Source: Mesorhabditis belari
Taxonomy: Eukaryota; Nematoda; Chromadorea; Rhabditida; Rhabditidae
DNA: 64,000 nucleotides
Direction of reading: 5' to 3'
Assembly: GCA_958450365.1 (NCBI GenBank)
Contig: CAUEEP010000938.1
Location: 1 to 64,000 of the forward strand
The translations under genes and the position numbers were made by a program. Shown one piece after another: positions 26,215 to 42,368 of this stretch; within the stretch, counting starts at the first letter, position 1, and each line of letters opens with the position of its first letter. The notes beneath the pieces are model-generated. The model ran no database searches, was not told where the DNA came from, and saw only the letters and a list, made by a program, of their open reading frames with translations.

Positions 26215-27909
26215 CTGAAAATTTGATATCAACAAAAGCAATTTTGTTTGATAAAACAGCAATTCAGCCTCATAATAATATTAAAATAAGAACAGTTAAA
26301 ACCAAGTTTCATTGAAAGAAAACCGTAATCTCTTCGGAAAAACATTTCCAATTAGATTGAGAGAAACAAAAAATTGTGTGGGGGAAATTTTCCGATTGGG
26401 ATAATCCGATGAATAAACCGGCAATAATAGACAAAAACGCGGATAAGAATGGAATTAATGAGGATTTGGACAAGTAAAACAATGGCCTCAAACATCTATT
26501 CAAAGAAAAAAATCATAATCACCAAGTCGATTCATGAAAGTTTTCCCTTCTACAGCCAAATCGCGGAACGGAAATTGGAAAGAGTTATCGGAAGAGGATT
26601 TGGGAGGGGAAAAGGAAATTATCTCCTCACATTCTAACAATCTCAATCCACACTGAGTCATACAACTCTTGAAAAAGGCGAAAATAAGTCTATGATTGGT
26701 ATTAATCTTAATTCACAAAACAAACGTTGGCCTTATAATTTGGCGATCTGGCTTTGGCCTGGCTTTTGCTGCATGAGCCTATCTATTGAGAATAACTCAA
26801 CATGTACCTACTACCTGAAAGAGAAAACACTACTTTTCTCGCTTCTGGAAGTGGATTTCCAATAAAAAATGTCTCGAGGGTGGATAATCGGATTTGCAAA
26901 AAGCGAAGAAGAAAAAAGGTGGAATTGGGTGGGAGTTTCGAAGGTAAAGAAGGCAGAAACGAATAAGGAGGATTTTATTAAGGAGTGCTTTCGTTATCTA
27001 AGTTTTTTGAAATATATCTCATGTAATTGTAAAAAGAATTAAAGCATAGAGAGTCAAGTAACACGAGCAATTGCTAACCAAAGACATTCAAGTTAAATAG
27101 ACACTCAATAATCGGCTTGAAACAGTGTTTAAACGGCTAGCTATAACTTTTTCAACTAAAATGGCGATTAGCTTCATTAAACTTAGGTATTTGGCTTGTA
27201 GTACTTTTTCCGAAAAATTAGGAGTAAGGTTAAATCCAAAAAAAAATACAAGGTTCGCGTAGAATGAACAAAAGGAACAAAAATGCCGCTAAAACGTCAC
27301 TGTTTAAATTGGCAAACGGGGGATTTGTTCTGCTGTTATTGACAAAAAATGAGGTGGGGAAAACGGTCACATGACAAATTTTGATGGAGGGAAAAGAGAC
27401 AGAGAATGGGGAAAGAGTGAGAAAAAGAAGTGATCATTCAAGCATTCAAGAAGTGAACTGAGAATTTTGGCCGATCCAAGAATTCTCTGAAACATCATAG
27501 GCCCAACAATCAGAAGCTTTCACTTTTGAAAGATTAATTGTATATTTTCGCTTCAATAAATCTCAAGGAAATCCCAGACTTCCACTGAACGAAACTCGTG
27601 CATAAAAATGAGCTCACAATGTAATCAAAGATTTCCCAACTTGAAATGTATATCTAATAAATGGAAAAAAAGAAAGAAATCGATAATTAATGTATTGGGG
27701 TGGGATGTAGAAGGGGAGGGTGTTGTGGGTGGTGTGTGTATAGAGAAGAGAAGAAGACTCGTCGAGAGGGCCGTCTCTGCCGTTGTTTACCACTTTGCAC
27801 TTTTGCCTTTCTCCCCCAAAAAATATTGAAGAGGAGGAAAAGAAACGAAGAAATGAAAAGGATTGCCGCGAAAGGCGGACACGTGCTTCGTATCATACTC
27901 TTCGCTTAA

Positions 27910-28404
27910 TATTAGGCTGTTCAGAAAGTCTTTTCGTTCCTTTTCGTACTTCCGTTGAAAAATAACAAATTAACCTATGGTTTGCTGTAAATAAATTTTG
28001 TTTATTGTTCAATTTCCTATTTTTTAAGTCAATTTGGGTTCACTTTCAAGCAAAGTCGAGAGTGAAAACGTGTTTTTTATAAAAATCTATAAAAACCTCT
28101 ACGAAGAAATTGGCTGAATCGATTACCCTAAAAATTTGGCTATTTACCTAACTTTTATCTATTGGCACCAAAATAGGTTTCCTTAGCTAAAGTGTCTAAA
28201 CCGCATTATCGAGCCGTCGCTCTTTTTGCTTATCCGACTTCACGCTCCCAAAAGAATCCAAACATAAGACATTTTAAACCCGTTTTAATGTTATTTTGCA
28301 GAAAAATAATTGGTCTTTCTAATGGAACAAACCGTAGTTCAATTGGTACATTGTTGGTTTTAAACGCAAGTACGAAAAGGAATTTGCTTTCTGGAAAGCC
28401 TAAT
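27910..28404. mobile_element. Mariner-type MITE, full-length copy
   Basis: Second near-complete copy of the 1128-1646 element, in the same orientation and about 495 bp, with termini TTAGGCTGTTCAGAAAGTC and CTTTCTGGAAAGCCTAA. Confidence 0.85.
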
Positions 28405-30548
28405 TTTTAACATTATTTTATACTTTAAGATATAAGGCTGTGGATGATATCATGGCAGCTTGGGGTAGCAGGTCACACTTCGCGTTTGCACTTTACGCTT
28501 TGTGTTTCAAACGTGCTTTCTGACACACTGACACTTCTGGGATGACATTGAACTGGTACGTAAGCTAATTGTGGAAAGTTGTCTGGGCCTGGTATGCAAG
28601 CTAAAATGTATAGACGCATTTTGTGCCGGACTTAGGGCAATATAAATGCTATTTCAAAAACGTCGAAAATCATATTTCCTGGCGCGTTTTATCTGGACTA
28701 CTGATTACGAGCAAGAGAGAACTTGCTCGTATTACAATCTAACTGTAAGCGCAATCTAAGCTATTCGATGTTCGAAATCATTTTTTTAAGCAAAATGGAT
28801 TAGAAGAAATGTTTTGAAGAGACGCTGTGCCAAATGTCAGAAGAAATGTTTGAAGAGCTTTCCAAAAGTTTCGCAAATATTTTAAAAAAAAACAGAAAAA
28901 AGAAATAATAAAAGAAATGAATAGCTGAAAAAACAGGCAAAAAAAATCGCTATTGTGCCCGATTTGGATCGTTTTATTTGATGGAGATCAAAGGAGAAGC
29001 AAATATTTGACAGGGGCTTTTGTGGGTATTGCGGAAAAAATGGGAATTCAACTAAAGCGTTTGCTTCATGTTAAACGTGGTGACACCGTCACAAAAAAGC
29101 ATCTGCACAAATAGTTGGGATACATTCTCTACATAATACTAGGGTTAATGAAATTTTGGGACTTTGATTGCGTTTATAAAAGAGTTTGCAAGCTTCGAGT
29201 ACGAGTATAAGCCAAAAAAAGCTTAAAAGCTAAAATTCTGACTGATACGAATAGCCCTACAATTAGCCTAACACCAAAAATGCTCATGAAAATGCAAAAA
29301 AAATATAATATGATATTGGTTTGTTCAGAAAAACTCCCAGAAAACATGTACATATTGTTTTCTTTAGGAATGAGAGGTTTGCTTTGATATTATTTTTCCA
29401 TGATTCTTCTTCAGAAATCGAAAAACAAGCGCTTTTTCTAATTGAAATTCCCACACCGTGTAAAGTACGAATATTAAAATTATAAGATAATGAATTTTTT
29501 GGTGAATTTTGAAGATCCGATCACTTCATGTATGCCTTTAAGCTCAAAGATTACAGTAGATTGGGACACAAATGATACTACAGTAGAAAGACGTTTTTTA
29601 AAAAAGATTATCGTATAACGGCAACGATTATGGTTTTAAGAACAAAATAAAACTCTAAAGTGCTTCGCGGTCGTTTTGTCCTTCAAACTCTAATCTCAAG
29701 CATGCATTTCTAAACCACTTCTCTTACATAAAAAATCAGTGGATTCGCGTTATTTATCTCGATGCCTTTCTAACTAATAAGTACAAAGTGAATCTTAAAA
29801 TGTCCCTATTTGATGGGATGTAAGAGAATTGGAGAGAAATTATGACAAAATAAATTTTTCTTTAAAAGTAAAAAAGGGGCCCAAAGGGTACTCCAATATC
29901 TAAAGCTCCAACTCGATGTTGTCTTTAAACTTTCTCGAAAACTTCTCTCAATACTTCTCAAACTTCCTGCTGCGAGTGTTTTAAGCAAAAATTGAGGGGT
30001 GTTCTTTGGAAAAAAACTTTTGGACGTGAAATCGGGAGGGGCGAACAAAGAAGAAAAAATAGACACAAGAAAGCGGAAAAAGAAAGAAACGGGGACCACA
30101 ATTCAAGTGTAGACATTCGGGTGGGGTACCTCGAAGAAAAGATGGAGAAAGGAAAAATGAAGAAAAAGAGGGAATGCAGGAAGTGAATTATGCAGAGTTA
30201 TCCCAGTGGGAAGTCCCAGTTCAGCCCCATGTCAATAGTGAGTGTTCACCATAATTCACCAAATGTTTTTACCTCCCGCAAACAAAAAGCCAAAAGAACT
30301 GAAGGCGTAAACACATAAAATCGATAGCCAAAGCGTAAACAACAAAAAAAGAACAGAAAATACAAAGAGGGATAGAGCTGAAGAAAAACATGAGAACAGA
30401 GAGTTGAAATTTTTGGGAGTTGAGTGTTTCTACTGATAAGGGCTTTAAACAAAAGGATGGAGGTTTTAGCTGTTAAAATACTAAATGTATAAAAAGTTAT
30501 TGTTCATCTAGTTATTGATGTGAGCAAGTTTAAGAAAAGTTTACCATT

Positions 30549-30582
30549 GGGCTGGCCAGAGAGTCTTTCTGGACAGCCTAGT
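30549..30582. mobile_element. Mariner-type MITE reduced to its two tips
   Basis: Only GGCTGGCCAGAGAGTC joined directly to TTTCTGGACAGCC remains, a perfect-sized end-to-end deletion product of the same family. Confidence 0.65.
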
Positions 30583-32770
30583 AGGTTAGTAGTACAATAT
30601 AATGTGCATCATATGGAAAAGAAGTATACATGAAAAGGATGAAAAAACAAGAGAGGGAAACTCTTTTTTCTTTATGTGAGTTTGGGGGCTGTTGGTGTTG
30701 GGAGGGGGAGGGGGAGGAGGGTGTAGACGAGACGAGGCGGGGCTCGGGGGCTTCCTTTCTTCTGTGTCTCTCTCCTTTTTCTGTGCCTCTCTCCCATACC
30801 CCTTCACAACTTCTCCTCTCTGTTTCATCTTTCATCCCTTCTTTTCTCTATTCCCCTTTCCATATTTTCTTTTCTCATTCTCTCAAAAAAAAGCTCCCAA
30901 AAGCTGCTGGCACCACACGTCCTGCACACAAAAACATACACATGCCATGAAGTTTTCGCTACAGAATTTTTTGTTAGAAAAATATCAAGAATAAAACACT
31001 TTGTGGATACAGAAATCAAGTATTGACGTAAAAATAATTGATGCGCTTTTAGCTATTCAATCGAACGGAAACTTCAACTGTACAGCCGACTTGTAAGTTT
31101 AATCCCGCAACTTTCGAATCACATAACATAAGTTATTCGTTGAAAAATTTGGATATTTATAAAAATATAATATAGCAGATCTACAAAAATTGAATATTTT
31201 AACAATTCTGAGCACTACAACTGTGCATAACTGCATGGATGTACAAAAGGTGAAACGCGTTTTATACGGGAAATTCAGGCCGGGGATTCTCGGAAAGTAA
31301 AAGTCACAAAAAGACAAAAAACTTTGAAATCCTTTTTTCTGTTCTCATCCAATTTTCAGCTGTCCTTGTCTGCCTACGTATTCTTTGTAATTTCTGACCA
31401 TCCCCCCAGTGGGATCGAGAAATCAAAAGCGAACGGGAGGAAAACAGAGACACACAAATGTTATCAAATATTTGATTTTTGTGTCCCGACGCATTTTTTA
31501 TGTCACAAAAAGTAGTTTTCTGCTTGAATTCATCAAAGAAAAGCATCACCACTTCAAATCAATGAGTAGTACAGATGCCTGATAAAGTACAGAGATAGTG
31601 CATTGCTACCTTGAGAGCATGTTGAAATGTTTACAATTAGGATAGACTTTCAAAACGAAGCTGTTGGAAATATAATAGTTGTTTTAAATCATTTTAAACT
31701 TCATCAACTAATAAAATTGTATCATCAACATCAAGGATATCAAAGAAACACATACGAAGAAGCCCAAAACGCCCAAATATAGAAGAAGCCGAAAACCAAA
31801 AACTATAAGCCAAGCTTTCGGGAAAAGGAAGGTTTAAGCTATAAACTTTAAAGTGCTCAAGCAGCACGAAAAGAAAAATTAAAATAACTCAAGGCAAAGA
31901 AAAAATGTTTTCCAGAAATTGTTAACGTTTTTGTGGGTGATGTGGATTTTGTGTTTGTGTGCGAGACAAGTATTGAATTCGGGAGGAATGAGCGATTTTT
32001 TGGTGGGGAACCGGTCTTCCCCCTCCGTGTGATGCCTGTCTCCCTTTCTCGTTTCTCTTTTTTTTCACCCATCACTGTGTCCCCATTTTTCCGCCTTGTT
32101 ACTCAAACATGTGATTAGCGAAAGGGGCGACTCTCGATCGAAACGGCTCATTCCCCCTTTTTTCTCGTTTACTTAGCAAAAGTACTCCGTTTTTTGTGGA
32201 GGATCATTTTTTAAAAAATGCTTTGTTTTCAAAGAGAAATGAGACTCTATGGTGCAGGCGTTGTATGGTGTTATAAGCAGACCAACAAGACCAAAGAACT
32301 TTAACGATGTAGCGGATAAAGAATGAATTATTCTATCAATAATTTCTTTCGCCAGTTTTTGACAGCCTAACAGCCAGTCACCAACTAGTAAGTTTCTTTT
32401 TTGGTCTAGGACAGCCTATTCCTCTTTTTGCATCTTATATCAACAAGTATGGCAGACCAGAAACTACCAACATAATCTGTTCCCTTTTTCTTTTAAAACA
32501 TTCTTGACCATCACCTTTTGACTACATGTGTGTTTTTAGTGCATTTGTGCCCCCAAATTATTTTCCACTTTCCCTAAATGCGCAACATTCATCGAAAAGC
32601 GCCTAATTGAGATGCAAAGAGCCGGGGAATCACTATGATTTTCTGAAGAAAGAAATTAAGTGGCAGTTTCCTCAAATTATCGGCAAAGAATTTTGTCTCC
32701 AGATGGAAACAAGTTGTTTTTGATGGGATAATGAGAGAAAGGCTAAGGAAAAGGTCACTCAACGATCCCA

Positions 32771-33217
32771 CTTATTATAACCGAGAGCTCGGTTATAATA
32801 AGTATGTGAGTATGTGCGTGCGTGTTTGTCTGTCTGTCTATTCCGCTGTTTAAAAAAACGGCTGAGCCAATCGATCTGAAAGTTTGACATTACAACCCTA
32901 AATTTTTACGTAGTTTCCAAAAATCTAATAATACTTGACGCATAATTTGACTGTTTTTTCTAAAAACGAAATTAAAGAATACATGCCACCACGTGGCCGA
33001 GTGGTAGTGAGTCCCGGCATCCGATCTGCCAAGTTGAGCAACATTGGCCTCGGTTAGTCTTGGGTTCGATCTCTGCCCAATACAACCTATTTTTGCTTTC
33101 TTTGTTTTTACACTTTTTGAGTGAGAAAGGTTTTGATTCCTCTAGGGGTGAAGAAAATAAAATCCTTCTGCACGGAGCCAGAATAACCCGACGTTAGGCG
33201 GGTTTTTCTGGCTGGTG
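32771..33217 (+). mobile_element. tRNA-headed retroelement (SINE-like) with palindromic start and hairpin tail
   Basis: Begins with an imperfect palindrome (15-bp arms CTTATTATAACCGAG, 2-bp loop), followed by a TGTCTGTCTGT tract. At 32993-33084 it has a class II tRNA-like region with A box TGGCCGAGTGGT and B box GGGTTCGATCT separated by a long variable part. The element ends in a hairpin (AACCCGACGTTAGGCGGGTT flanked by CCAGAA/TTCTGG). RNA polymerase III promoters with this layout are typical of tRNA-derived SINEs. It is not a functional tRNA, since no paired acceptor stem is evident. Confidence 0.6.
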
Positions 33218-33363
33218 TATCATAAACAAACACTCTACTTCATCATTGCAGACGCTCAGACGTAAGCGTCCACCGATCTCTTTCACTTTGAGAGATATGA
33301 GAATTTCAATTTTAATTACTTTTGTGAACCGCTGGATATGTGAACCGCGTATACCTATATATT

Positions 33364-33555
33364 TTAACACATTCACGACTATACGACCCACCGGTGGGCC
33401 ATACTAATGAATATTTTGGTGTCAACTCAAGTTTTTAAGGACTTTTGTTATTCATTTTGCAGAAAGCTCTTGGTAACTTTTACTAGTTTTCAAGAGGAGA
33501 TTCACGGCTATCAAATGAGCTATAATAGCTTAGTTTATCTTTGAATACTCATCCA
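33364..33555. mobile_element. piggyBac-type TTAA MITE, right end missing
   Basis: Starts TTAACACATTCACGAC, includes the CCACCGGTGGGCC palindrome near the tip and the shared interior, then stops before the second terminus. Confidence 0.8.
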
Positions 33556-34499
33556 TAGTATTACTTAAAGCTTGCCTTTGTAAAGAGATGGGCTCTCCTT
33601 TGTGATCAAACAAAGACAAAAAAAGAGAGAAAGCTGTAAATGGGGTGAATAAAGAGAAAACAATCGCCCACTTCTAAACGGAGACAACACTCTGTTTCTT
33701 TCCCTTCAACACAGACTCGGAGGGGTGATAAAAATTCTCTTCACACAAAAAAAAGATAAGAACAACAGCTGTTTTCTGTAAGAGTTTTGCCTCACACGCT
33801 TGACAGGCTCTTTCGATCGAAAAAAGTGGGGTATACTCAATTGTTGCCACTACTATTAAAAATGGAGATAAAGGTAAAAAAAAGTCATCATCTATTAATC
33901 ATCGTTAAAACTTCTCCCCAGCTGCTGCTCTCTGCTTTACAACTCTCGTAACACAAAGTCATAGGATGCATGAGAATGTAAATTTGAGTACGCCAGAACT
34001 TTTGCAAAGTATGCGCCAGATGGTTTTCAACTCTAATTCTCCCTGTACCATGTGAAAACACATTTAATCTTTCACTTTCCAACAAAAATGAAATCTCTTA
34101 GATAAAAAGGGTTCATTGAGGGGATCTCCTTTCACTCAAGACAAAATTAAAAAAGAGATGAGGGTTTCTCTTTTTTGAGTTTTCCTCTCAAAAAATCCCC
34201 ACCTGATTTAATTATCCGGCATAATTAATTTTTCCGGAAGAAGCGAGACGCTCGGGGATATATTTGAAGAGAGACAGGGTTGGGGCAATCCGCCCACTTT
34301 TGGGGTGAAGGGATTTCCTCGTCTTCAAGCGGATTATTTGAGGTTTCTTTTTCTTGAGGGGTTTCAAGAGATTTATCACGAATTTTCTGTGAATTTACAC
34401 AAAAAGAAAGAATTCTTTATCCTTTGAAAAGTACCCGAAATATCACAATATTTTCTGGTCACACATGTAAAAATGAGAGCGGAAAGAAGTGTTAAGGCA

Positions 34500-34730
34500 A
34501 CTTTTGGTACTTCTTTAGTATCAGGGGGGGGGGCGATTTTGGCAAACTTGTGTCACTGATTTAGTTATCTTAAACTTGTCCAATTTCGACAACCGTTATT
34601 AGATAGCTTAGGCTTTGTAGATTCTAATAGTTTTTGAGTTTTTCAAAATCTCTCACAAAAAAGCGTTTAAATTGTGGGCTAAAGTTTGGCAAAATCGTCC
34701 CCCCCCGGATACTAAAGAAGTACCCAACTT
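34500..34730. repeat. Foldback element carrying poly-G/poly-C arms
   Basis: Inverted arms: TACTTCTTTAGTATC followed by a G run, CGATTTTGGCAAAC on the left, and the complement on the right (GTTTGGCAAAATCG, C run, GATACTAAAGAAGTA). The loop is about 130 bp. No coding content. Confidence 0.75.
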
Positions 34731-34799
34731 TTTAATGGTAAAATCTATAGGGTAATTAATAAACTATGTACGTGTAATCTATGTACAAACAGCTGCTCA

Positions 34800-34875
34800 C
34801 TATCCGCTTCACGACTATACGACAGTTAACGATACGCGACTGTACGCTCAAAATGCCGTGGTCCCGAATGTGTAA
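34800..34875. mobile_element. piggyBac-type MITE deletion derivative
   Basis: A ~75-bp remnant in which a left tip (TTCACGACTATACGAC) is joined to the right end (GATACGCGACTGTACGCTC...CGAATGTG) also seen at 15626-15680. Confidence 0.7.
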
Positions 34876-34931
34876 AAATCAAGAATCTCAAAACCTTGGC
34901 TTTAAAAACGATCAAATCACAATTTTCTGCG

Positions 34932-36563
34932 CTAATATGTTTCGAAGAGGGGATCTGGAGCGTCGAATTGATAAAGAGCGTTCATTTTCACCACCGATCG
35001 CTTCTCCTCTTCGATTTTCTCGGCAAACTGAAAAAAATGCACAGCTTTTAGGTGAAATCGAATGCATATTTGTGTGGTTTGTTTCAAGATTTTCCACCTC
35101 TCTAAGCATTGCCGCGTATTCACTCTTTGATCCGTTTCGCAGATCTCTCGCCGTTTGCACCAGAGTCAACGTGTCAAGAGCGATTCCCAATCCCGCAGCC
35201 AAATGCCCAAGAGTTGACGCTAGTTTTGGTGTCAATCGACCCTTAAATCGTTCTGTTGCACAAATACAGATCTCTTGGTGATTTTCGTTTTAACTTTAAG
35301 CCATCGTGACATTGTTTTCCGTTTTTTTTACATTTACTTTTCGTCTGATTCCGTGAGACAAAAAAATAACAAAACTAAATACTAAAAGTAAATGCATTAC
35401 TCTCAAAGGAAACTCTCTACTTGAAATCCTCACTAACCGTTTCCGTGATCAGCGCTCGCGCACCAATTCCGGCCAAACCACATGTACCGAGGGCAAGCAT
35501 TGGAGCAGCCATTGTTGTCAACTTCGGTCCTCCGGGCCCCTGAAATTAATAAACTTCAATTTCTCTATTATTGGTTTACATCGAAATTCTCAGAAAATAT
35601 CCAATGCTCCAAAATTTGATCAATCTTCACATACTCACCATAGATCGTCGTAGTTGCTCGAGTCGAGCCACTTCAGTCCAAGCTTTGATGATAAGATCCC
35701 ATAAAATCTGCAAATTTTTCAAGATATTCCATATTCTACTACTCGTTACCTTGTCTCTTTCAATCAATGGCGCCACTTCGTTCATTCGTTTCTTAATTGC
35801 AAGCATATTGACACCACTTGTGACAATGTTCGTCGCTGCACCAACACCACCAACAATAGCGCCTAAAAGTTTGCGGTACTTTGCGGTACTCTTACAGGAA
35901 AAAATATAGTTTTTAGAAAATCTATGGTAAAATTTCAAAAACTGGATCTCTGACCTGCGATCGCAACTGGCGGCATCAAAATTAAACCGGCAACGGTGAC
36001 AATCCCGCCCGCAATGCCGACACTACTGCCCACCGTCGTTGAGATATTGCAATGGTGCTGGATTTCGTCTAACTGAAATTGGGCTTTGACGATGGCTATG
36101 AGTGTGTTTTTTAAGATTTATTAAGATAAAAAATTGTTGGTGTTAATTGTATAAACTTTTGCAAACTTTAATAAAATGTTCGAATAGATCGACTTAGCGT
36201 AATTCTTGTATTTGAATATCACCAATATCAATAAATTTATCAGAAAAGTAGGCAAAGCTTAAGATTTGTTTTTCTTTCCGATTTTGCTTTGGCTTAAACA
36301 TGTTTTTACCAACTTGAAGAGCAATTTGGATCAATTTCCTTCCAATTTCTTCTCTTCTCACCGCCCATTCTGCCACCAAATGATTTGCATGATCGATTGC
36401 TGTTTGAAATGCTTGTTCCGGATCCATCTTCAAATTTCCGAATTTGTTGATTTTTGCAAACTATTTTTGTAATTTTTGCACTAACCTCAACATCACATGT
36501 TTTCTCATCAAAAACCGGCAAATTTTCCGTGGGGCGAAATATCAATGATCGATTATATTCCAT
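34932..36563 (-). CDS. Apolipoprotein L-like protein
   Basis: Eight exons in frame (36486-36563, 36314-36427, 35955-36072, 35750-35862, 35639-35707, 35438-35539, 35098-35241, 34932-35027) give 277 residues. After a polar start, amphipathic helices (FQTAIDHANHLVAEWAVRR) lead to Gly/Ala-rich hydrophobic segments (STTVGSSVGIAGGIVTVAG, IVGGVGAATNIVTSGVNML, MLALGTCGLAGIGARALI) and a helix close to the ApoL signature (AAGLGIALDTLTLVQTARDL then GSKSEYAAMLRE). ApoL family proteins bind or insert in membranes; the worm relatives are poorly characterised. A TTCAG acceptor 7 nt before the ATG suggests spliced-leader addition. Two acceptors are weak (TTTGAAG before residue 27 and TTTAAG before GRLTPK), so those joints are less certain. 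It follows the ArfGAP gene on the same strand about 770 bp away. Confidence 0.85.
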
Positions 36564-37329
36564 ATGTAATCTGAATATGAGTAGGTAGTTAAATTTAAAT
36601 CTATTAAATGTTAAAAAAAATGTTACACTATCAACAGGAAATAATTCAGAGTTCATAGTTCTAAAGAAAACTGGAAAGATCTGCAAAATATAATTCGATG
36701 GATGAATGCAATTACGCGCTTTTTCATTTCACAATACAATTTTGTCACAGGTCAGCATATAACCACGGATAAATTACCGTAACCCATACATCAAACATCC
36801 GCACGATAATTTACAGGATGATGAGATTTGTATCGAAAGAAAGCTGAAGCTTTGTTGTGTTTAAACGGGTATACATACTAGTCTTTTCTTGGATATAAAT
36901 AACTTATTTATTGACCGTGCTCGACCACAAGAATTTGAAGAAACCATCACACAGGAAAAGGGAAAACAATGAATCCGAAAAAGCAACCAGTTATAAAAAA
37001 GAATGATACAGACTTCTCCCTCCTATATAATGAAAACCGTGTAAAGACTCTACGAAAGAACAGGCAACTTCGTTAATATTAGTGGATACTAATTGTTGTG
37101 CAAGAATACCTCTCACACATCCACTACAAGTAAAAGAAATCACAAAGCAACTAAAAATATACGAATATTTTTTAAATGTATCACAAAGAATTTTGAGAGA
37201 CAGAAAGACCGTGCTACGATATAAAAAAGGATCAGTGAGGAAAATTGGTATGTAATGAAACACCACAAATCTTGAATAAATACTTGAAACGAGTAGAATC
37301 CATGTTCCAAATTCACACAGCGTCACACT

Positions 37330-40949
<3,620 letters not shown>

Positions 40950-42368
40950 AGCTTCTGTATCTAAAAATAATGAAGATTTTAAAAGATTCCAAAAAAGCAC
41001 TTTAAATCATAAAAAATGTGATCCAAATAGTGAACGCCCAGGGTTACAAAAAAGCATCCTTTTAAAAACGGCTCGATTGACATGAGGGAACAAATTGCTG
41101 CATGCAAATAGTTTGCAACGTGTCCACGATCGAATCGATTTTGAAAAGGCAAGGAAAGGGAAGGGAAGGGCAAAAATTCGGACTGAAAAAAAGCAGCAAA
41201 TCTTTTTTGTGCATTGGGAAATTCTTACTGAGAAATTTTATAAGCGCTAACCATAAGGAGCGAATACCTAAGTAGCCAGATTGAACCTGTTTTAAATTTA
41301 TAAAAAGTACAAAAAGGATGCCACGAATTCCGTGAACAACTTACGCATTTGTTTAAAAATGTTATCCGGTACACATAGCAGAAGAAGTGTTTGATAATAC
41401 GGCGACCGTCGCACTTGCGGTCGTGTTTTTTTAAAAAAAGAGTACGCTTTAGCCCGTATGTCATAATCAACCGCTTTTTTGTATGGAAAAAATAATATAA
41501 TGAAAGATAAATGGTTAGGTGATACTATTAAAGTACTATAGAAGAAATCTAACGTGTCGCATAGATCTGAATGGAAAGAGAAGAAATGGCGAAAAAGGCG
41601 AGCTGAGGGAGGGGAGACCGGTTCCCAGTAGTCATGCCACTGGACGCCGCTCTCCCCGTCTCCACCAAAAGCCACTTCGTAGAATTTCTTAAACTGGATT
41701 TATTTTCAGGTATCTATCAACTTATTTAGCGTCTAATATAGATAATTTTTGATACAAAAATACTAGTGGTTCAGGGTTATCTCTTAGTCTTACCGTAAAT
41801 CCTCTATTAGAGTCGCATGCGGCTCCATTTTTCGGTACCCGGCAAAAGTTCGGCTCTAATAGAGGGTGCGGTTCTAATAGAGGATCTCCGGTATAACAGA
41901 AATACTTGTACTATTTACTGGGGAAGACTTGTTTATAAATAAAATTAGTGTTGAGCTCAGTGATATTTTTACGATCGACGGTCTCATCGCGTTTAATACT
42001 ATCACTTACTTTTAAAGATAATTTCAGCTTGTTTTTAGGTATATCACTTCATTGTTACTCCTACATTAGAGAAGATACGATAATTAGCTCAAGAAGGGAA
42101 CATGTGTGGAACCAGTTGTTCCCTTCCTTCTTTCAGTGATGTCGTGTCGTAAAGGAGCCAATAGTTACCGTAGTTCCATACCCTTTGGGACCCCAGATCC
42201 GGCTGAGGTTGTGTTTATTTGAGAGCAATTTGGAACTCCGATTTTCAAAAAAACGTGAATTCGTGAATTCAGCTTTCAAAAACGTAAAAAAAACTTTATT
42301 TACATTTATTGTTAGTTTAAGAGAAACAAAAACGCACAAATAAGTCTGTTAAGTATATGGGTAAAAAG
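40950..42368. other. Intergenic region without supported genes
   Basis: Upstream of the ArfGAP gene. Around 41795-41892 there is a short inverted-repeat element: ACCGTAAATCCTCTATTAGA at one side and TCTAATAGAGGATCTCCGGT at the other, with additional copies of TCTAATAGAGG. Nothing else is recognised. Confidence 0.55.

Larger units (their letters stand above)
26215..34931. other. Gene-poor 8.7-kb region
   Basis: No exon chain with matching phases or recognisable protein was found on either strand. The missing first exon and promoter of the nuclear receptor should lie in its left part. The sequence has GA-rich and polypyrimidine tracts (26.8-27.9 kb, 30.6-30.9 kb, 32.0-32.2 kb) and several transposable elements listed separately. 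Confidence 0.55.

Noticed and set aside
30578..30950. Overlapping frames on both strands at a GA/CT-rich tract
   Set aside because: Low-complexity composition explains the open frames; no splice signals or conserved residues.
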